Below are positions 9,375-17,863 of a stretch of DNA of 64,000 bases, in pieces. Within the stretch, counting starts at the first letter, position 1. Each line of letters opens with the position of its first letter. The stretch is from NCBI GenBank assembly GCA_963675955.2, contig CAXXVR010000009.1, positions 620,001 through 684,000 on the forward strand. The letters are read 5' to 3'. The notes under the pieces are model-generated. The model ran no database searches and was not told where the DNA came from. It saw only the letters and a program-made list of their open reading frames with translations. The DNA is from Desulfocicer sp963675955 (lineage in GTDB: Bacteria > Desulfobacterota > Desulfobacteria > Desulfobacterales > Desulfobacteraceae). Made by a program: the position numbers and the translations under genes.

Positions 9375-9596
9375 TTATTGCATTCGTACTGGAAAATAAT
9401 TGAGTGTCAGCAGCTCTTCAAAGATATCAATGCCGGGGTTGTGGGTGTGTTCCAAAGCACATTGAATGGAGGCGGAGCAATAACGGGTGCACACCTCATC
9501 TGTTTTGCAGAACTCTCCAAAACAATCCAGGTTATCCTGTGAGTCCTCAATGGTTGTGTCATCTGCAAGATTCTCAACAATACGTTCAAATTTCAT
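9375..9596 (-). CDS. Small Cys-rich protein translationally coupled to hflX
   Basis: This 73-aa protein is not recognised. Its ATG (9594-9596) overlaps the hflX stop in an ATGA arrangement, which argues that it is a real, coupled gene. It is acidic and has five cysteines in a spaced array, C-x4-C-x5-C-x3-C-x6-C, within CFGEFCKTDEVCTRYC and the following SIQCALEH. This may bind a metal or form disulfides. No signal peptide or membrane segment is seen. A hairpin follows its stop. An overlapping minus-strand frame (9407-9589) is less convincing because it lacks the coupled start. Confidence 0.65.
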   Translation of the reverse strand: MKFERIVENLADDTTIEDSQDNLDCFGEFCKTDEVCTRYCSASIQCALEHTHNPGIDIFEELLTLNYFPVRMQ

Positions 9597-11260
9597 AATT
9601 GTTCCTGTGTTTCCCGGGTATGGTAGGGTTTTTCTGTGACCAATTTGTATATCATGGATTCCAGGCGGCTTACAAGAGGTTTCAATGTTTCCCGTCGGAT
9701 AGCGGAAATCTGTATGCCCTGGTTGAGCAGCCAGGGGTTATCAAACCCGTTGATGTCAATGAGATCCTGTTTGTTAAATACAAACAGAACCGGCAGGTGA
9801 TCCAGGGAGAGTTTTTTTAAAATCAGCTCAACGGATTGAATCTGCTGCTGATATCTCGGATTACTGACATCAACTACATGGAGCAGGAGATCCGCCTCTT
9901 CAAGCTCCTCCAGGGTGGCGTGGAAGGCGTCCATTAATTCATCGGGAAGATCCTGAATAAATCCCACGGTATCAGTGATGATAACTTCAATATCTTTGGG
10001 AAACCGCAACCGTCGGCTGGAGGGGTCCAGTGTGGCAAAAAGCTTGTTTTCAGCGGTGATGCTGCTTTGGGTCAGACTGTTTAACAGGGTGGATTTTCCC
10101 GCATTGGTATACCCCACAATGGAGATCACCGGCACCCCTTTTCGGTTGCGTCTGGCCCGCTGCTGGGAGCGCTGCTTTCTTATCTTTGAAAGATCCTTAT
10201 TGAGCTTTGCAATGCGTTCCCGTACCCGTCTTCTGTTGATTTCAAGTTTTGTTTCACCGGGACCTCTGCCCCCTATACCCCCGGTCAGTCGGGACATGGC
10301 CGTATTTTTGGTGACAAGACGGGGCAGCAGATACTGCATCTGGGCCAGCTCCACCTGGAGTTTACCCTCCCGACTTCTGGCGTGCTTGGCAAAAATATCC
10401 AAAATAATCTGGGTGCGGTCCAGTACCTTCATTTCCACAAAATCAGTTATGGATCGGATCTGGGATGGACCCAGTTCCCGGTCAAATACAATCATGGTGG
10501 CATGTTTCTGAATGGCCTGTATGGTGAGTTCGGCAAGCTTTCCCTTGCCCACCACAAATTTGGGATCAATCTTTTTTCGTCTCTGGATGGCGGTGTCAAT
10601 GACCTGGACGCCGCTGGAGCGGCACAGTTCCTTGAGCTCCTCCAAAGAGGCATTTGCCTCCTTGGGGTTAACCGTGGTGACATGGATGAGCAGGGCTTTT
10701 TCCAGGCCTTTTTTGGCCGTGTACAGGGCATTGAGGCGACTTAATTCTGATTCAAGGGCCTTGATCACTGCCGTACAGTCCATGGCAAGCCCCTCGGAAA
10801 ACAGGGGGGGCATCACCTCATAGGGCAGCCCCTCCTCCTGGGGAAGAATGTGTCCGGGGTAAATTTTTCCTGGCTCCCCGGTGGGGCTGACAGTGACGGC
10901 GGCCATGAAGTCCAGGCGCAGCAGTGCAAGGTCGGTGAGATCATCCCGGGAAAGGGGATCATCCTTTAGATGGGTATGTATACACCGAAGTCCTTTCAGC
11001 TGGCCGGGCAGAGCCCGGTAATCCGGTGTGTCAGGGATGACAATGCCGTGGGCATCCCCGGCAATGACATGGATGGTTTTCCCTGACCTGTCAATGAGAA
11101 GTCCGACCTGACGACCAATGTCACTGGAGATGCTTGTAAGTTCCCGGAGCTGCTCTCTGGAAATGAGATACTCGGGTTCAGTGCGGTAAAGGTATAGATT
11201 TTCCAGCTGCCTGATCTGGGTGGCCTTGAGACCTGCGATATTGCCGATTATTTTTTTCAT
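9593..11260 (-). CDS. hflX: Ribosome-associated GTPase HflX
   Basis: HflX binds the 50S subunit and can split stalled or stressed ribosomes using NTP hydrolysis. The HflX-specific domain is seen as VQVIDTAIQRRKKIDPKFVVGKG and the glycine-rich loop GGIGGRGPGETKLE. The G domain follows with G1 GYTNAGKSTLLNSL, G3 DTVGFIQDLP and G4 NKQD. At 555 aa it is longer than the roughly 430 aa of Escherichia coli HflX; the extra ~170 residues are N-terminal, before ALLIHVTTVNPKEANASLEE, as in long HflX forms of other bacteria. It lies downstream of dnaB with an 80-bp gap and is coupled to the small Cys-rich gene. Confidence 0.96.
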   Translation of the reverse strand: MKKIIGNIAGLKATQIRQLENLYLYRTEPEYLISREQLRELTSISSDIGRQVGLLIDRSGKTIHVIAGDAHGIVIPDTPDYRALPGQLKGLRCIHTHLKDDPLSRDDLTDLALLRLDFMAAVTVSPTGEPGKIYPGHILPQEEGLPYEVMPPLFSEGLAMDCTAVIKALESELSRLNALYTAKKGLEKALLIHVTTVNPKEANASLEELKELCRSSGVQVIDTAIQRRKKIDPKFVVGKGKLAELTIQAIQKHATMIVFDRELGPSQIRSITDFVEMKVLDRTQIILDIFAKHARSREGKLQVELAQMQYLLPRLVTKNTAMSRLTGGIGGRGPGETKLEINRRRVRERIAKLNKDLSKIRKQRSQQRARRNRKGVPVISIVGYTNAGKSTLLNSLTQSSITAENKLFATLDPSSRRLRFPKDIEVIITDTVGFIQDLPDELMDAFHATLEELEEADLLLHVVDVSNPRYQQQIQSVELILKKLSLDHLPVLFVFNKQDLIDINGFDNPWLLNQGIQISAIRRETLKPLVSRLESMIYKLVTEKPYHTRETQEQL

Positions 11261-11340
11261 GTGCTCTTTTGCTGCTTAAAAAAATGGGGGGTTAGGATCT
11301 GGGTGTTTGGTACTGGGAATCGGTTTGTCTGTCATGATGG

Positions 11341-12717
11341 TTATTCGTAATTCTGGTAGGAACCCGTTGCCAGCTCTTCAAACCGGGTATAGGCACCCAT
11401 AAAGGCCATGTGGGCCGTGCCGATGGCACCGTTTCTGTTTTTTGCAATTATGATTTCAGCCTTGCCTTTATTGGGATTGCTTTCTTCTTTGTTGTATACC
11501 TCATCTCTGTATATAAAGGCAATGATATCTGCATCCTGTTCCAGTGCACCTGATTCTCGCAGATCGGACATCAGGGGGCGTTTTTCCGCCCGCTGTTCCA
11601 GCATACGGTTGAGCTGGGACAGGGCGATCACCGGAATTTCAAGTTCCTTGGCCAGGGCCTTGAGTGCCCGGGAGATTTCGGCAATTTCCAGATCCCGGCG
11701 GTCGGAATGGAAAGGTGCCTTCATCAGCTGGAGATAGTCAATGATGATAAGTCCCAGTCCTTTATCCATTTTAAGCCTGCGGGCTTTGGCCCGGATTTCC
11801 ATGGCGGTGATATTGGGGGTGTCATCAATAAATATAGGTACTTCGTTGAGTATGCCTGCGGCATCTGTGGCATTCTGCCAGTCCTCCTGGCTGATAAACC
11901 CGGTTTTTAATCGGTTGGAATCAATACGGGCTTCAGAGGTGAGCAGGCGCATGGACAGCTGCTCTCTGGACATTTCCAGGGAAAACACTGCAACTGGCAC
12001 CTGTTCTTCCACGGCCACGTTACGGGCCAGATTCAGGGCAAAGGCAGTTTTTCCCATACTGGGACGGGCCGCCAGGATAATGAGATCTGATTTTTGCAGG
12101 CCCGATGTCAGCTGGTCAAGGCGGGGGTATCCCGTGCTCAGTCCCGAAAGTCCACCACTTGAACCCTGGCGTTCTTCGAGCATGTCAATGTTGAGATTGA
12201 TAAGATCCCCGAGGCTTGCAAAATTTTTACTGGACTTGGACTCGGAAATATTGAAGATGGCATTTTCGGCAAAGTCAATGATATCAACCACATCTCCCCG
12301 GTCCTTCATGCAGCGTTCCACAATGGCCGTGGCATTTTTTATCAGGGTACGAAGGGAGGCTTTACCCTGGATGATCCGGGCATAATGAAGTGCATTGACG
12401 GCCATGGGGGCGGCATCGGCAATGGTGGCAAGAAAACTTGCCCCGCCGATTTCTTCCAGCTCATCCTTTTCTTTGAGTCGGGTGGCCACGGTGACAAGGT
12501 CCGCCGGCTCATCCCGGTTAAACAGTTCAATGATGGCGTGGAAAATCTTTTCATGGGCTTTTTTATAGAAATCTTCGGGTTTAAGGATATCCACCACATC
12601 AAGCAGGGTATCGTTATCTATGAGAACGGCACTGAGCAGGGATTCTTCCGCTTCCAGGTCATGGGGAGGAGTTTTGTTGAGCAGGGGGTCAATATTTTTT
12701 TGTCTGGGATTTACCAT
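11341..12717 (-). CDS. dnaB: Replicative DNA helicase DnaB
   Basis: DnaB is the hexameric 5'-3' helicase of the replication fork. The N-terminal primase-interacting domain starts at PPHDLEAEESLLSAVLIDND. The RecA-like domain has Walker A AARPSMGKTAFALN, followed by FSLEMSREQL, LIIIDYLQLM and ALSQLNRMLEQRAEKRPLMSDLRESG. The length of 458 aa is standard and no intein is present. It is the last member of the ribosomal-protein operon rpsF-rpsR-DUF2232-rplI-dnaB, an order shared by many bacteria, but is separated from rplI by 338 bp that contain a strong inverted repeat. Confidence 0.98.
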   Translation of the reverse strand: MVNPRQKNIDPLLNKTPPHDLEAEESLLSAVLIDNDTLLDVVDILKPEDFYKKAHEKIFHAIIELFNRDEPADLVTVATRLKEKDELEEIGGASFLATIADAAPMAVNALHYARIIQGKASLRTLIKNATAIVERCMKDRGDVVDIIDFAENAIFNISESKSSKNFASLGDLINLNIDMLEERQGSSGGLSGLSTGYPRLDQLTSGLQKSDLIILAARPSMGKTAFALNLARNVAVEEQVPVAVFSLEMSREQLSMRLLTSEARIDSNRLKTGFISQEDWQNATDAAGILNEVPIFIDDTPNITAMEIRAKARRLKMDKGLGLIIIDYLQLMKAPFHSDRRDLEIAEISRALKALAKELEIPVIALSQLNRMLEQRAEKRPLMSDLRESGALEQDADIIAFIYRDEVYNKEESNPNKGKAEIIIAKNRNGAIGTAHMAFMGAYTRFEELATGSYQNYE

Positions 12718-12964
12718 GGCATTGGGATCTTCGGGGTTATATGATGAGTAAAAACGGCTCAGGTAAATCTTTCAGCACTTTGGTGCGATACGGATTTTTA
12801 GGGGGACGGCTTGTACTGGAGTCAGAAAATTTTGATTTACCATTTATAAAACCCGGAAGGTCATCATTCCCGGGCTCTGGCCTTATTATTAAACGGTGGA
12901 TTGGAGTTTGCTGAGTCCCCAAGGAATGCAGTGATTTTTAGCGACGTAAATGTCTGGGCAGTGC

Positions 12965-13035
12965 CCCCGTATTCGTTTGTTTGGAACTTGTGCAGTAACT
13001 AATGCTTAAGCAGGCCAAAATGGACGAATACGGGG
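12965..13035. repeat. Inverted repeat between rplI and dnaB
   Basis: Perfect 12-bp arms CCCCGTATTCGT (12965-12976) and ACGAATACGGGG (13024-13035) enclose 47 bp. The stem can be extended by TTTGG (12980-12984) with CCAAA (13015-13019) across a small internal loop. No T-run follows, so it does not look like a classical terminator. The rest of the 12718-13055 gap shows no convincing gene. Confidence 0.6.
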
Positions 13036-13055
13036 TACTGACCCAATATCCAACC

Positions 13056-13511
13056 TTATTCCGTTTTATCTTCCGGAATTACCTTTACGGTGATTTCCGG
13101 TTCAACATCTTTGTAAAGCCTTACAGGAACTTTGTATTCGCCTGTTTCCTTGATGGGTTCCACAAGGAGGATGGAGCGACGTTCAATGATAACCTCCTGG
13201 GCATCCAGGGCAGCCTTGATGTCATGGGAGGTGACAGAGCCGTAAAGTCGAACTTCTTCAAATACCTTGGCTTTGATGGTGCATACGATGTCCTTGACCT
13301 TTTCTGCCATTTCCTGGGCCAGTTTTTTCTCTTTGGCAATTTGAAGATCAAATTTGGCCCGGGCCTGCTCAATTACCTTGCGGTTCTGGGGGGTTGCAGC
13401 AATGGCCTTACCCTGGGGAAAGAGATAATTTCTGGCATATCCCGGAGCAACTGTGCATTCGGAACCCACAATGCCCAGTGTGTCTATAGTTTCTTTGAGT
13501 ATAACTTTCAT
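13056..13511 (-). CDS. rplI: 50S ribosomal protein bL9
   Basis: bL9 is a two-domain protein at the base of the L1 stalk. The N-terminal domain MKVILKETIDTLGIVGSECT and GYARNYLFPQGKAIAAT match the family closely, followed by the long connecting helix (QARAKFDLQIAKEKKLAQE) and the C-terminal domain with LYGSVTSHDI. The 151-aa length is usual. A strong GGAGG lies ahead of the ATG. It sits between the DUF2232 gene and dnaB in the S6 operon. Confidence 0.98.
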   Translation of the reverse strand: MKVILKETIDTLGIVGSECTVAPGYARNYLFPQGKAIAATPQNRKVIEQARAKFDLQIAKEKKLAQEMAEKVKDIVCTIKAKVFEEVRLYGSVTSHDIKAALDAQEVIIERRSILLVEPIKETGEYKVPVRLYKDVEPEITVKVIPEDKTE

Positions 13512-13651
13512 TTTAACCTCCGATAAAGGTTCAGTCTGTTGTCAGACCGTGTTGTTTTTTTAGGGGGATGGACAAAAAACCATGCCGGAAGTTAACGCGG
13601 CAGCAATGCTGTTTCAGGCTGATTGTCCTCTCTTATATCAGTTGTCGCACT

Positions 13652-14626
13652 CTATTTTACGGTGGTTTCGGTGATGTTTATTTTTCTGAAATTAAGCCAT
13701 GTGTCAAAGAAACCAAGTCCCACCACCACCAGCACAAAGATCTGTTGAAGGGCGATGATGCTGTAAATAAAAATTTTGAGCATCCGTGGAAATTTTTTCT
13801 TTTCAAAAAAGAAAGAGACAATGGCAATGCCCTGGAAGAAATAAACAGGCATCAGTACAATCAGAAAATTCAAACTGATAATCTTTAATGGCCTGGCCGG
13901 AAAAAGCAGACAGATGCCAAAGGTGATAACCAGCCACACCAGGTGTTCTGGAGCCTTCCACCGGTTAAGGTGGGCAAGTTGGGTAAGGTGAACCCCTTTA
14001 CCTGCAAGGATCTTCCTGATGAAAAGAATATTGCTCCAGATGACAAACAGAAGCATGGAGATGATCAGTGATGGAAGAATTCTCACCAGAACATAGTGAA
14101 TAGTGTCCATGGAATCGGCAAGCATGGCCATGTTTTCCTGGGGAATTCCCATGTTACTGTACAGCTGCATGGTCAAGTCAAGATTGGCTTTCACATAGGT
14201 TGAAACCATGGGAAGAACTGCGTTCCCGGTGAAAAGGCTGTGGGCGGTAACCAGAAAGACGCAGCTTGTAAGAATCACCAGCCCCGTGTACAGGCCTGTC
14301 CGGGCAACGGAAAGATTTCTTTCCACACATTCACCCATCATGAAACCAGTTAGCAGGAGTGCACCGTAAAATAGCGTATCAATGGACAGTTCCCCCGAGG
14401 CAGTTGCAATGACCCCAAGTACCAGCGTGGCAATGATGGCACCAAAGGTTCTACCCAGTTTCAGTCGGTAGAACAGCACCGGCATGGGCAGTATCATGGC
14501 CATTAACAATCCCAGCAGGGGCACATAAAGGGTGACCGATACGATCACCAGACATGCAGCCACACCCGTAAAGATGTCTTTTAAGGGAGCGGTCCATGCG
14601 TTGGGGGGATGGGGTAACTGATCCAT
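13652..14626 (-). CDS. DUF2232 (YybS-like) multi-pass membrane protein
   Basis: This 324-aa protein is very hydrophobic, with about eight predicted membrane segments, for example DIFTGVAACLVIVSVTLYVP, ILPSLIISMLLFVIW and LVWLVITFGICLLF. Its position between rpsR and rplI matches the DUF2232/YybS family, which sits in the same slot in Firmicutes and Desulfobacterota. The function of the family is not established; a transport or sporulation-like role has only been suggested. The ATG at 14626 begins 18 bp after the rpsR stop. A 140-bp gap separates it from rplI. Confidence 0.85.
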   Translation of the reverse strand: MDQLPHPPNAWTAPLKDIFTGVAACLVIVSVTLYVPLLGLLMAMILPMPVLFYRLKLGRTFGAIIATLVLGVIATASGELSIDTLFYGALLLTGFMMGECVERNLSVARTGLYTGLVILTSCVFLVTAHSLFTGNAVLPMVSTYVKANLDLTMQLYSNMGIPQENMAMLADSMDTIHYVLVRILPSLIISMLLFVIWSNILFIRKILAGKGVHLTQLAHLNRWKAPEHLVWLVITFGICLLFPARPLKIISLNFLIVLMPVYFFQGIAIVSFFFEKKKFPRMLKIFIYSIIALQQIFVLVVVGLGFFDTWLNFRKINITETTVK

Positions 14627-14644
14627 TATATTCGCTTTGGCAGA

Positions 14645-14896
14645 CTAACTGAGTTTACCTACATAGGGCAGAAAGGCGATGGTTCTGGCCTGTTTGATGG
14701 CTGCCGATAGTTTTCTTTGGTGTTTTGCACAGGTACCGGTGATACGTCGGGGAATAATTTTTCCCCGTTCTGTGATAAACGGTCTTAGGGCCTTGGCATC
14801 TTTATAATCAATTTCAAGGGTGCTGTCTGCGCAGAATCTGCATACTTTACGACGCTGGAAAAATCTTTTTTTGGTATTTTTTTTCTGGAAAGCCAT
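14645..14896 (-). CDS. rpsR: 30S ribosomal protein bS18
   Basis: bS18 binds the platform of the 30S subunit as a heterodimer with bS6. Motifs KVCRFCADSTLEIDYKDAKAL, FITERGKIIPRRITGTCAKHQRKLS and IKQARTIAFLPY are diagnostic. The CRFC pair belongs to the zinc-binding-capable form of S18. The 83-aa length is normal. An AGGAGGAAAA ribosome-binding site lies just upstream and overlaps the end of the alternative-frame extension of rpsF. Confidence 0.98.
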   Translation of the reverse strand: MAFQKKNTKKRFFQRRKVCRFCADSTLEIDYKDAKALRPFITERGKIIPRRITGTCAKHQRKLSAAIKQARTIAFLPYVGKLS

Positions 14897-14898
14897 GA

Positions 14899-14957
14899 TT
14901 AATTTTCCTCCTGTGCGTCATCGGCGGTTTCAGTATCTTTCGTGGTGTCGGCCTTTA
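14899..14957 (-). other. Out-of-frame continuation of the rpsF acidic tail
   Basis: After the annotated rpsF stop, the -1 frame continues as TTEDVKADTTKDTETADDAQ then EEN and stops at 14899-14901, two bases before the rpsR ATG. Its composition (Thr, Glu, Asp, Lys) is the same as the S6 tail upstream. The switch would occur at the A6 run complementary to 14970-14975, in a G AAA AAA C context. A real indel, a sequencing error, or programmed -1 slippage would each explain it. Confidence 0.6.
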
Positions 14958-15377
14958 CGTCTTCGGTGGTTTTTTCGGTGGCTCGGTGGCTTCCTCAGTG
15001 GCTTTTTCGGTGTTTTCCGTTGCGGGTTTTGTGTCTTCTTCGGGTTCCGCTGCTGCGGCAATTTCCTGCTCCAGATCACTGGGCTTTACATTTTTTTCCA
15101 GCAGCACAGTCATGAATTTCATGATTTTGTCATCCAGACGGAAGTTACGCTCAAGTTCATTGACCAGTGCACCGTCACCACCATAGGTCATGCATACATA
15201 ATGACCCCTTGCTTTTTTCTTTATTTCATATGCAAGTTTCCTGTTTCCCCAGTCATCAAAGTCAACGAGGATACCGTTTTCCTGGACCAGCAGGTTTGTA
15301 AATTTGTCAAACAGATTTTTTCTTGCATCTTCCTGGAGATCAGGATCTGCAATAAAGATGGTTTCATACCTTCTCAT
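14955..15377 (-). CDS. rpsF: 30S ribosomal protein bS6 with an acidic tail
   Basis: bS6 pairs with bS18 on the 30S platform. The core MRRYETIFIADPDLQEDAR, WGNRKLAYEIKKKARGHYVC and FRLDDKIMKFMTVLLEK is typical. The core is about 100 residues and is followed by a low-complexity tail rich in Glu, Thr and Ala (EEDTKPATENTEKATEEATE), then PPKKPPKT and a stop. The tail changes abruptly to Pro/Lys at an A6 run, and the acidic composition resumes in the -1 frame up to the rpsR start, so the 3' end may be shifted. It heads the operon; the leader contains a candidate S6:S18 autoregulatory hairpin that includes the ribosome-binding site AAGGAG. Confidence 0.96.
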   Translation of the reverse strand: MRRYETIFIADPDLQEDARKNLFDKFTNLLVQENGILVDFDDWGNRKLAYEIKKKARGHYVCMTYGGDGALVNELERNFRLDDKIMKFMTVLLEKNVKPSDLEQEIAAAAEPEEDTKPATENTEKATEEATEPPKKPPKT

Positions 15378-15386
15378 GTACGCTCT

Positions 15387-15425
15387 CCTTGCGGATTACA
15401 GCCCCGTCTTTTGTACGGAGCAAGG
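15387..15425 (-). promoter_or_regulatory. Candidate S6:S18-binding leader of rpsF
   Basis: On the mRNA strand an outer stem CCTTG/CAAGG encloses an inner stem CTCCGT/ACGGGG with loop ACAAAAG and an asymmetric 10-nt internal loop ending in CCG. The outer 3' arm overlaps the AAGGAG ribosome-binding site 12 nt before the ATG. A hairpin with an unpaired CCG ahead of rpsF is the known form of the S6:S18 autoregulatory motif; assignment here is by eye. Confidence 0.5.
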
Positions 15426-15726
15426 ATAAATCGAGTGAAACCGGACCACCCGGTTTCCGTCTCAGATCTTGATGTGCCCTCAGGGGGGCACCTGTTACTT
15501 ATATTTTAAGACCAGATGTCAAACAGGGGCTTCAGTCGATGCCCGGGTCTAAATACAAACAATAACTCTATCATCCAATTGTTTACAGGTCAAGATTGTT
15601 TTTTGTCTGCCTCCTTCCACAGAGTGCCTGATGGGGCGCCAGGCCCATTTTTTTCATCAATGGGCATGGGTGGGATGGGCGCTCAACTGCCATTTTGGGG
15701 ATCGCAGATGGAAAAGGAGTGTGGGG
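15426..15726. other. Intergenic gap upstream of the rpsF operon
   Basis: No gene is seen. Two hairpins are present: GAAACCGG/CCGGTTTC (15437-15457, 5-nt loop) and GTGCCC/GGGCAC (15474-15491, 6-nt loop), both within the likely rpsF leader. The promoter of the operon should lie upstream of these, but no clear -35/-10 pair was identified. Confidence 0.4.
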
Positions 15727-17538
15727 TCATGACTGGGATTTCAGGTCTTCCAGGGTCTCCCATCTGGCATAAAGAGCTTCCACCTTTTCCTGGGCTTTTT
15801 GAAGCTGGGTATACGCCGTTGCAAGGGCTTTGGGGTCTTTCATTGTTTCAGGATTTTCGGCAGTCTTTTGAATTTTTACCACCTCCGCCTCGGCCATGAG
15901 AATTTTTTCCTCCATGTGCTCCAGCTCATACTTGTGCTTGTAGGAAAAGACCGGGGCCTTTTTGGAGGGAGTGTCCGGGGCCTTGCGGGAAGGAGCCTGT
16001 TTTTCCTGCGGGGTGGGCGGTGGCTTTATCTGCTGTTTAAGGCACTGATTGTAATCGGCAAACAGGTTGGCTCCTCCTTTCCCGTCAAGAAAGAGGATGG
16101 TGTCGGTGACCCGATCCAGCAGAAAACGGTCATGGGAAACGATGACCACTGCCCCGGGAAAGTCCATGAGGCTTTCTTCGAGTACCTCAAGTGAAGGAAT
16201 GTCAAGATCATTGGTGGGTTCATCGAGCAGAAGAATATCTGCCGGCTGCACCATGAGGTTGGCAATGAGGATACGGGCCTTTTCGCCGCCTGAAAGCCGT
16301 TTGACCGGTAGAGTCAGCTGATCCGGAGTAAAGAGAAATCGTTTGGCCCAGGAGACAATATGAATGCTTCTGTTCTGAAACATCACCGCATCCCCAGTCG
16401 GAGACAGAGCCTCTTTCAGGGTAGTTTCCGGGTCCAGACGGGATCTTGTCTGGTCAAAAACGGCCACTTTTAAGTTGTCCACCCGTTTCAGGCTACCGGT
16501 GTCCGGGGAGGTTTTATTTTCAAGGATATTCATGAATGTGGTCTTGCCGCTGCCGTTGTTTCCCATGAGTCCCAGACGGGTTCCCGGGGTCAGCTTTAGT
16601 GTGATGTCCTGAAAAAGGGTACGTCCCTGTATGGATTTCCCTATGTTCCGGCAGGTCAGCAGTTGACGGGTTTTTCGCTGGGTGGTATCAAAATCAATAT
16701 CCAGTTTCCTGGTGTGCAGGTTCATGCGTTTGACCATGGCAAGTTCGGTTCTGAGTACTTCTGCCTGATCAATGCGGTACCGGGCCTTGGTGGATCTGGC
16801 CTTGGCCCCCCGGCTGAGCCATTCGGTTTCCCGGCGCATTTTGTTGGATAGAATAGATTCCTGACGACTCTGGGCCTCCAGAAAATTTTCCCGCTGGTCC
16901 CGGAAGGTCAGGTATCCCCCGGCAACTGACAGGTGTCCATCGGGGTAACATCGGCCAAGTTCCATGATATCTGAACATACATTTTCAAGGAAACACCGGT
17001 CATGGCTCACCACCACAAAGGCAAAGGGTGGTTTTTTCAAGATATCTTCAAGCCATAGAATGCTTTTTATGTCCAGATGGTTGGTGGGTTCATCCAGAAG
17101 CAGCAGATCGGGCTCCAGAATAAGTGCCCGGGTGATGGCCAGACGCTTTCTCCATCCGCCGGACAGGTTCCGGCATTTCTGGGTTTCATCGGGGAACTGT
17201 CCCAGGCCTGTGGCTCGTTTCACCCGCCGGTATCGTTCCGGATCATCTACTGGTTCCTGGCTCAATGCATCAAAGAGTGTCTGCTCAATGGTTTTATCTC
17301 CATCCAGGATGTCTTCCTGGGGAAGGTATGCCATGCGGGTGAGGGGCTTTATGTATTTCTCCCCCCGGTCTGGAATATCCTGGCCTGCAATGAGTTTAAG
17401 CAGGGTTGATTTCCCACTGCCGTTACCGCCGATGAGGCCTCGCTTTTCTCCAACCTTGAGATTGAATGAAAGGTCATCAAATATGGGGGAGTCTCCATAG
17501 GTTTTATGGAGTGATCTATAGCTTAAAAGAAGGGTCAT
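15727..17538 (-). CDS. uup: ABC-F family ATPase, Uup-like
   Basis: ABC-F proteins have two ATPase domains and no membrane part; several act on the ribosome, and Uup is linked to precise excision of transposons and branched DNA. Two modules are visible: Walker A GGNGSGKST with LSGGWRKRLA and LDEPTNHLDI, then GNNGSGKTT with LSGGEKARIL and LDEPTNDLDI. The inter-domain linker (SRGAKARSTKARYRIDQAE) is typical. After the second module comes a charged linker and a coiled coil (YELEHMEEKILMAEAEVVKI to ALYARWETLEDL), the mark of the Uup subgroup. The length is 603 aa. Confidence 0.92.
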   Translation of the reverse strand: MTLLLSYRSLHKTYGDSPIFDDLSFNLKVGEKRGLIGGNGSGKSTLLKLIAGQDIPDRGEKYIKPLTRMAYLPQEDILDGDKTIEQTLFDALSQEPVDDPERYRRVKRATGLGQFPDETQKCRNLSGGWRKRLAITRALILEPDLLLLDEPTNHLDIKSILWLEDILKKPPFAFVVVSHDRCFLENVCSDIMELGRCYPDGHLSVAGGYLTFRDQRENFLEAQSRQESILSNKMRRETEWLSRGAKARSTKARYRIDQAEVLRTELAMVKRMNLHTRKLDIDFDTTQRKTRQLLTCRNIGKSIQGRTLFQDITLKLTPGTRLGLMGNNGSGKTTFMNILENKTSPDTGSLKRVDNLKVAVFDQTRSRLDPETTLKEALSPTGDAVMFQNRSIHIVSWAKRFLFTPDQLTLPVKRLSGGEKARILIANLMVQPADILLLDEPTNDLDIPSLEVLEESLMDFPGAVVIVSHDRFLLDRVTDTILFLDGKGGANLFADYNQCLKQQIKPPPTPQEKQAPSRKAPDTPSKKAPVFSYKHKYELEHMEEKILMAEAEVVKIQKTAENPETMKDPKALATAYTQLQKAQEKVEALYARWETLEDLKSQS

Positions 17539-17548
17539 AGGTACCTGG

Positions 17549-17800
17549 TTATGGTGTTTTTTTTGTGGAAGCCGGGGTGTTGTGGCCCTGATATCGTTTG
17601 ATCATGCGGGCCACAATGCCGACAAACAGGGCAAGACCGATGAGGATAATAAAGGATGCTGAAAAAAAAGTCATGACAAAGGAAATGGGGTCTTTGAGTC
17701 CATAGGCGGCCACAAGGATATTAATGCCAAACAGGGTAAAAAAAATACAGATAAGAGAAAGGGCCGTCTGCAGGGGCCACCAGTAGTAAGCTTTTATCAT
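17549..17800 (-). CDS. Small two-helix membrane protein
   Basis: This 83-aa protein is not recognised. It has two clear hydrophobic segments, ALSLICIFFTLFGINILVAA and FFSASFIILIGLALFVGIVA, with a basic C-terminal tail (RMIKRYQGHN to STKKTP), suggesting an inner-membrane protein with the tail in the cytoplasm. It ends 10 bp before the uup start and is probably co-transcribed with it. AGGA lies about 14 bases before the ATG. Confidence 0.6.
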   Translation of the reverse strand: MIKAYYWWPLQTALSLICIFFTLFGINILVAAYGLKDPISFVMTFFSASFIILIGLALFVGIVARMIKRYQGHNTPASTKKTP

Positions 17801-17863
17801 TATGGTTGTTTATTCCTGAAGTTCACGGTGTTGTATCGGTTGAGTCGCATGCCCGTTTTTTTT

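Noticed and set aside
12737..12922. 61-aa minus-strand open frame between rplI and dnaB
   Set aside because: No clear ribosome-binding site, low-complexity composition and no recognisable family.
14820..15509. 229-aa plus-strand open frame
   Set aside because: It is antisense to rpsR and rpsF and reads as low-complexity aromatic sequence complementary to the acidic S6 tail.
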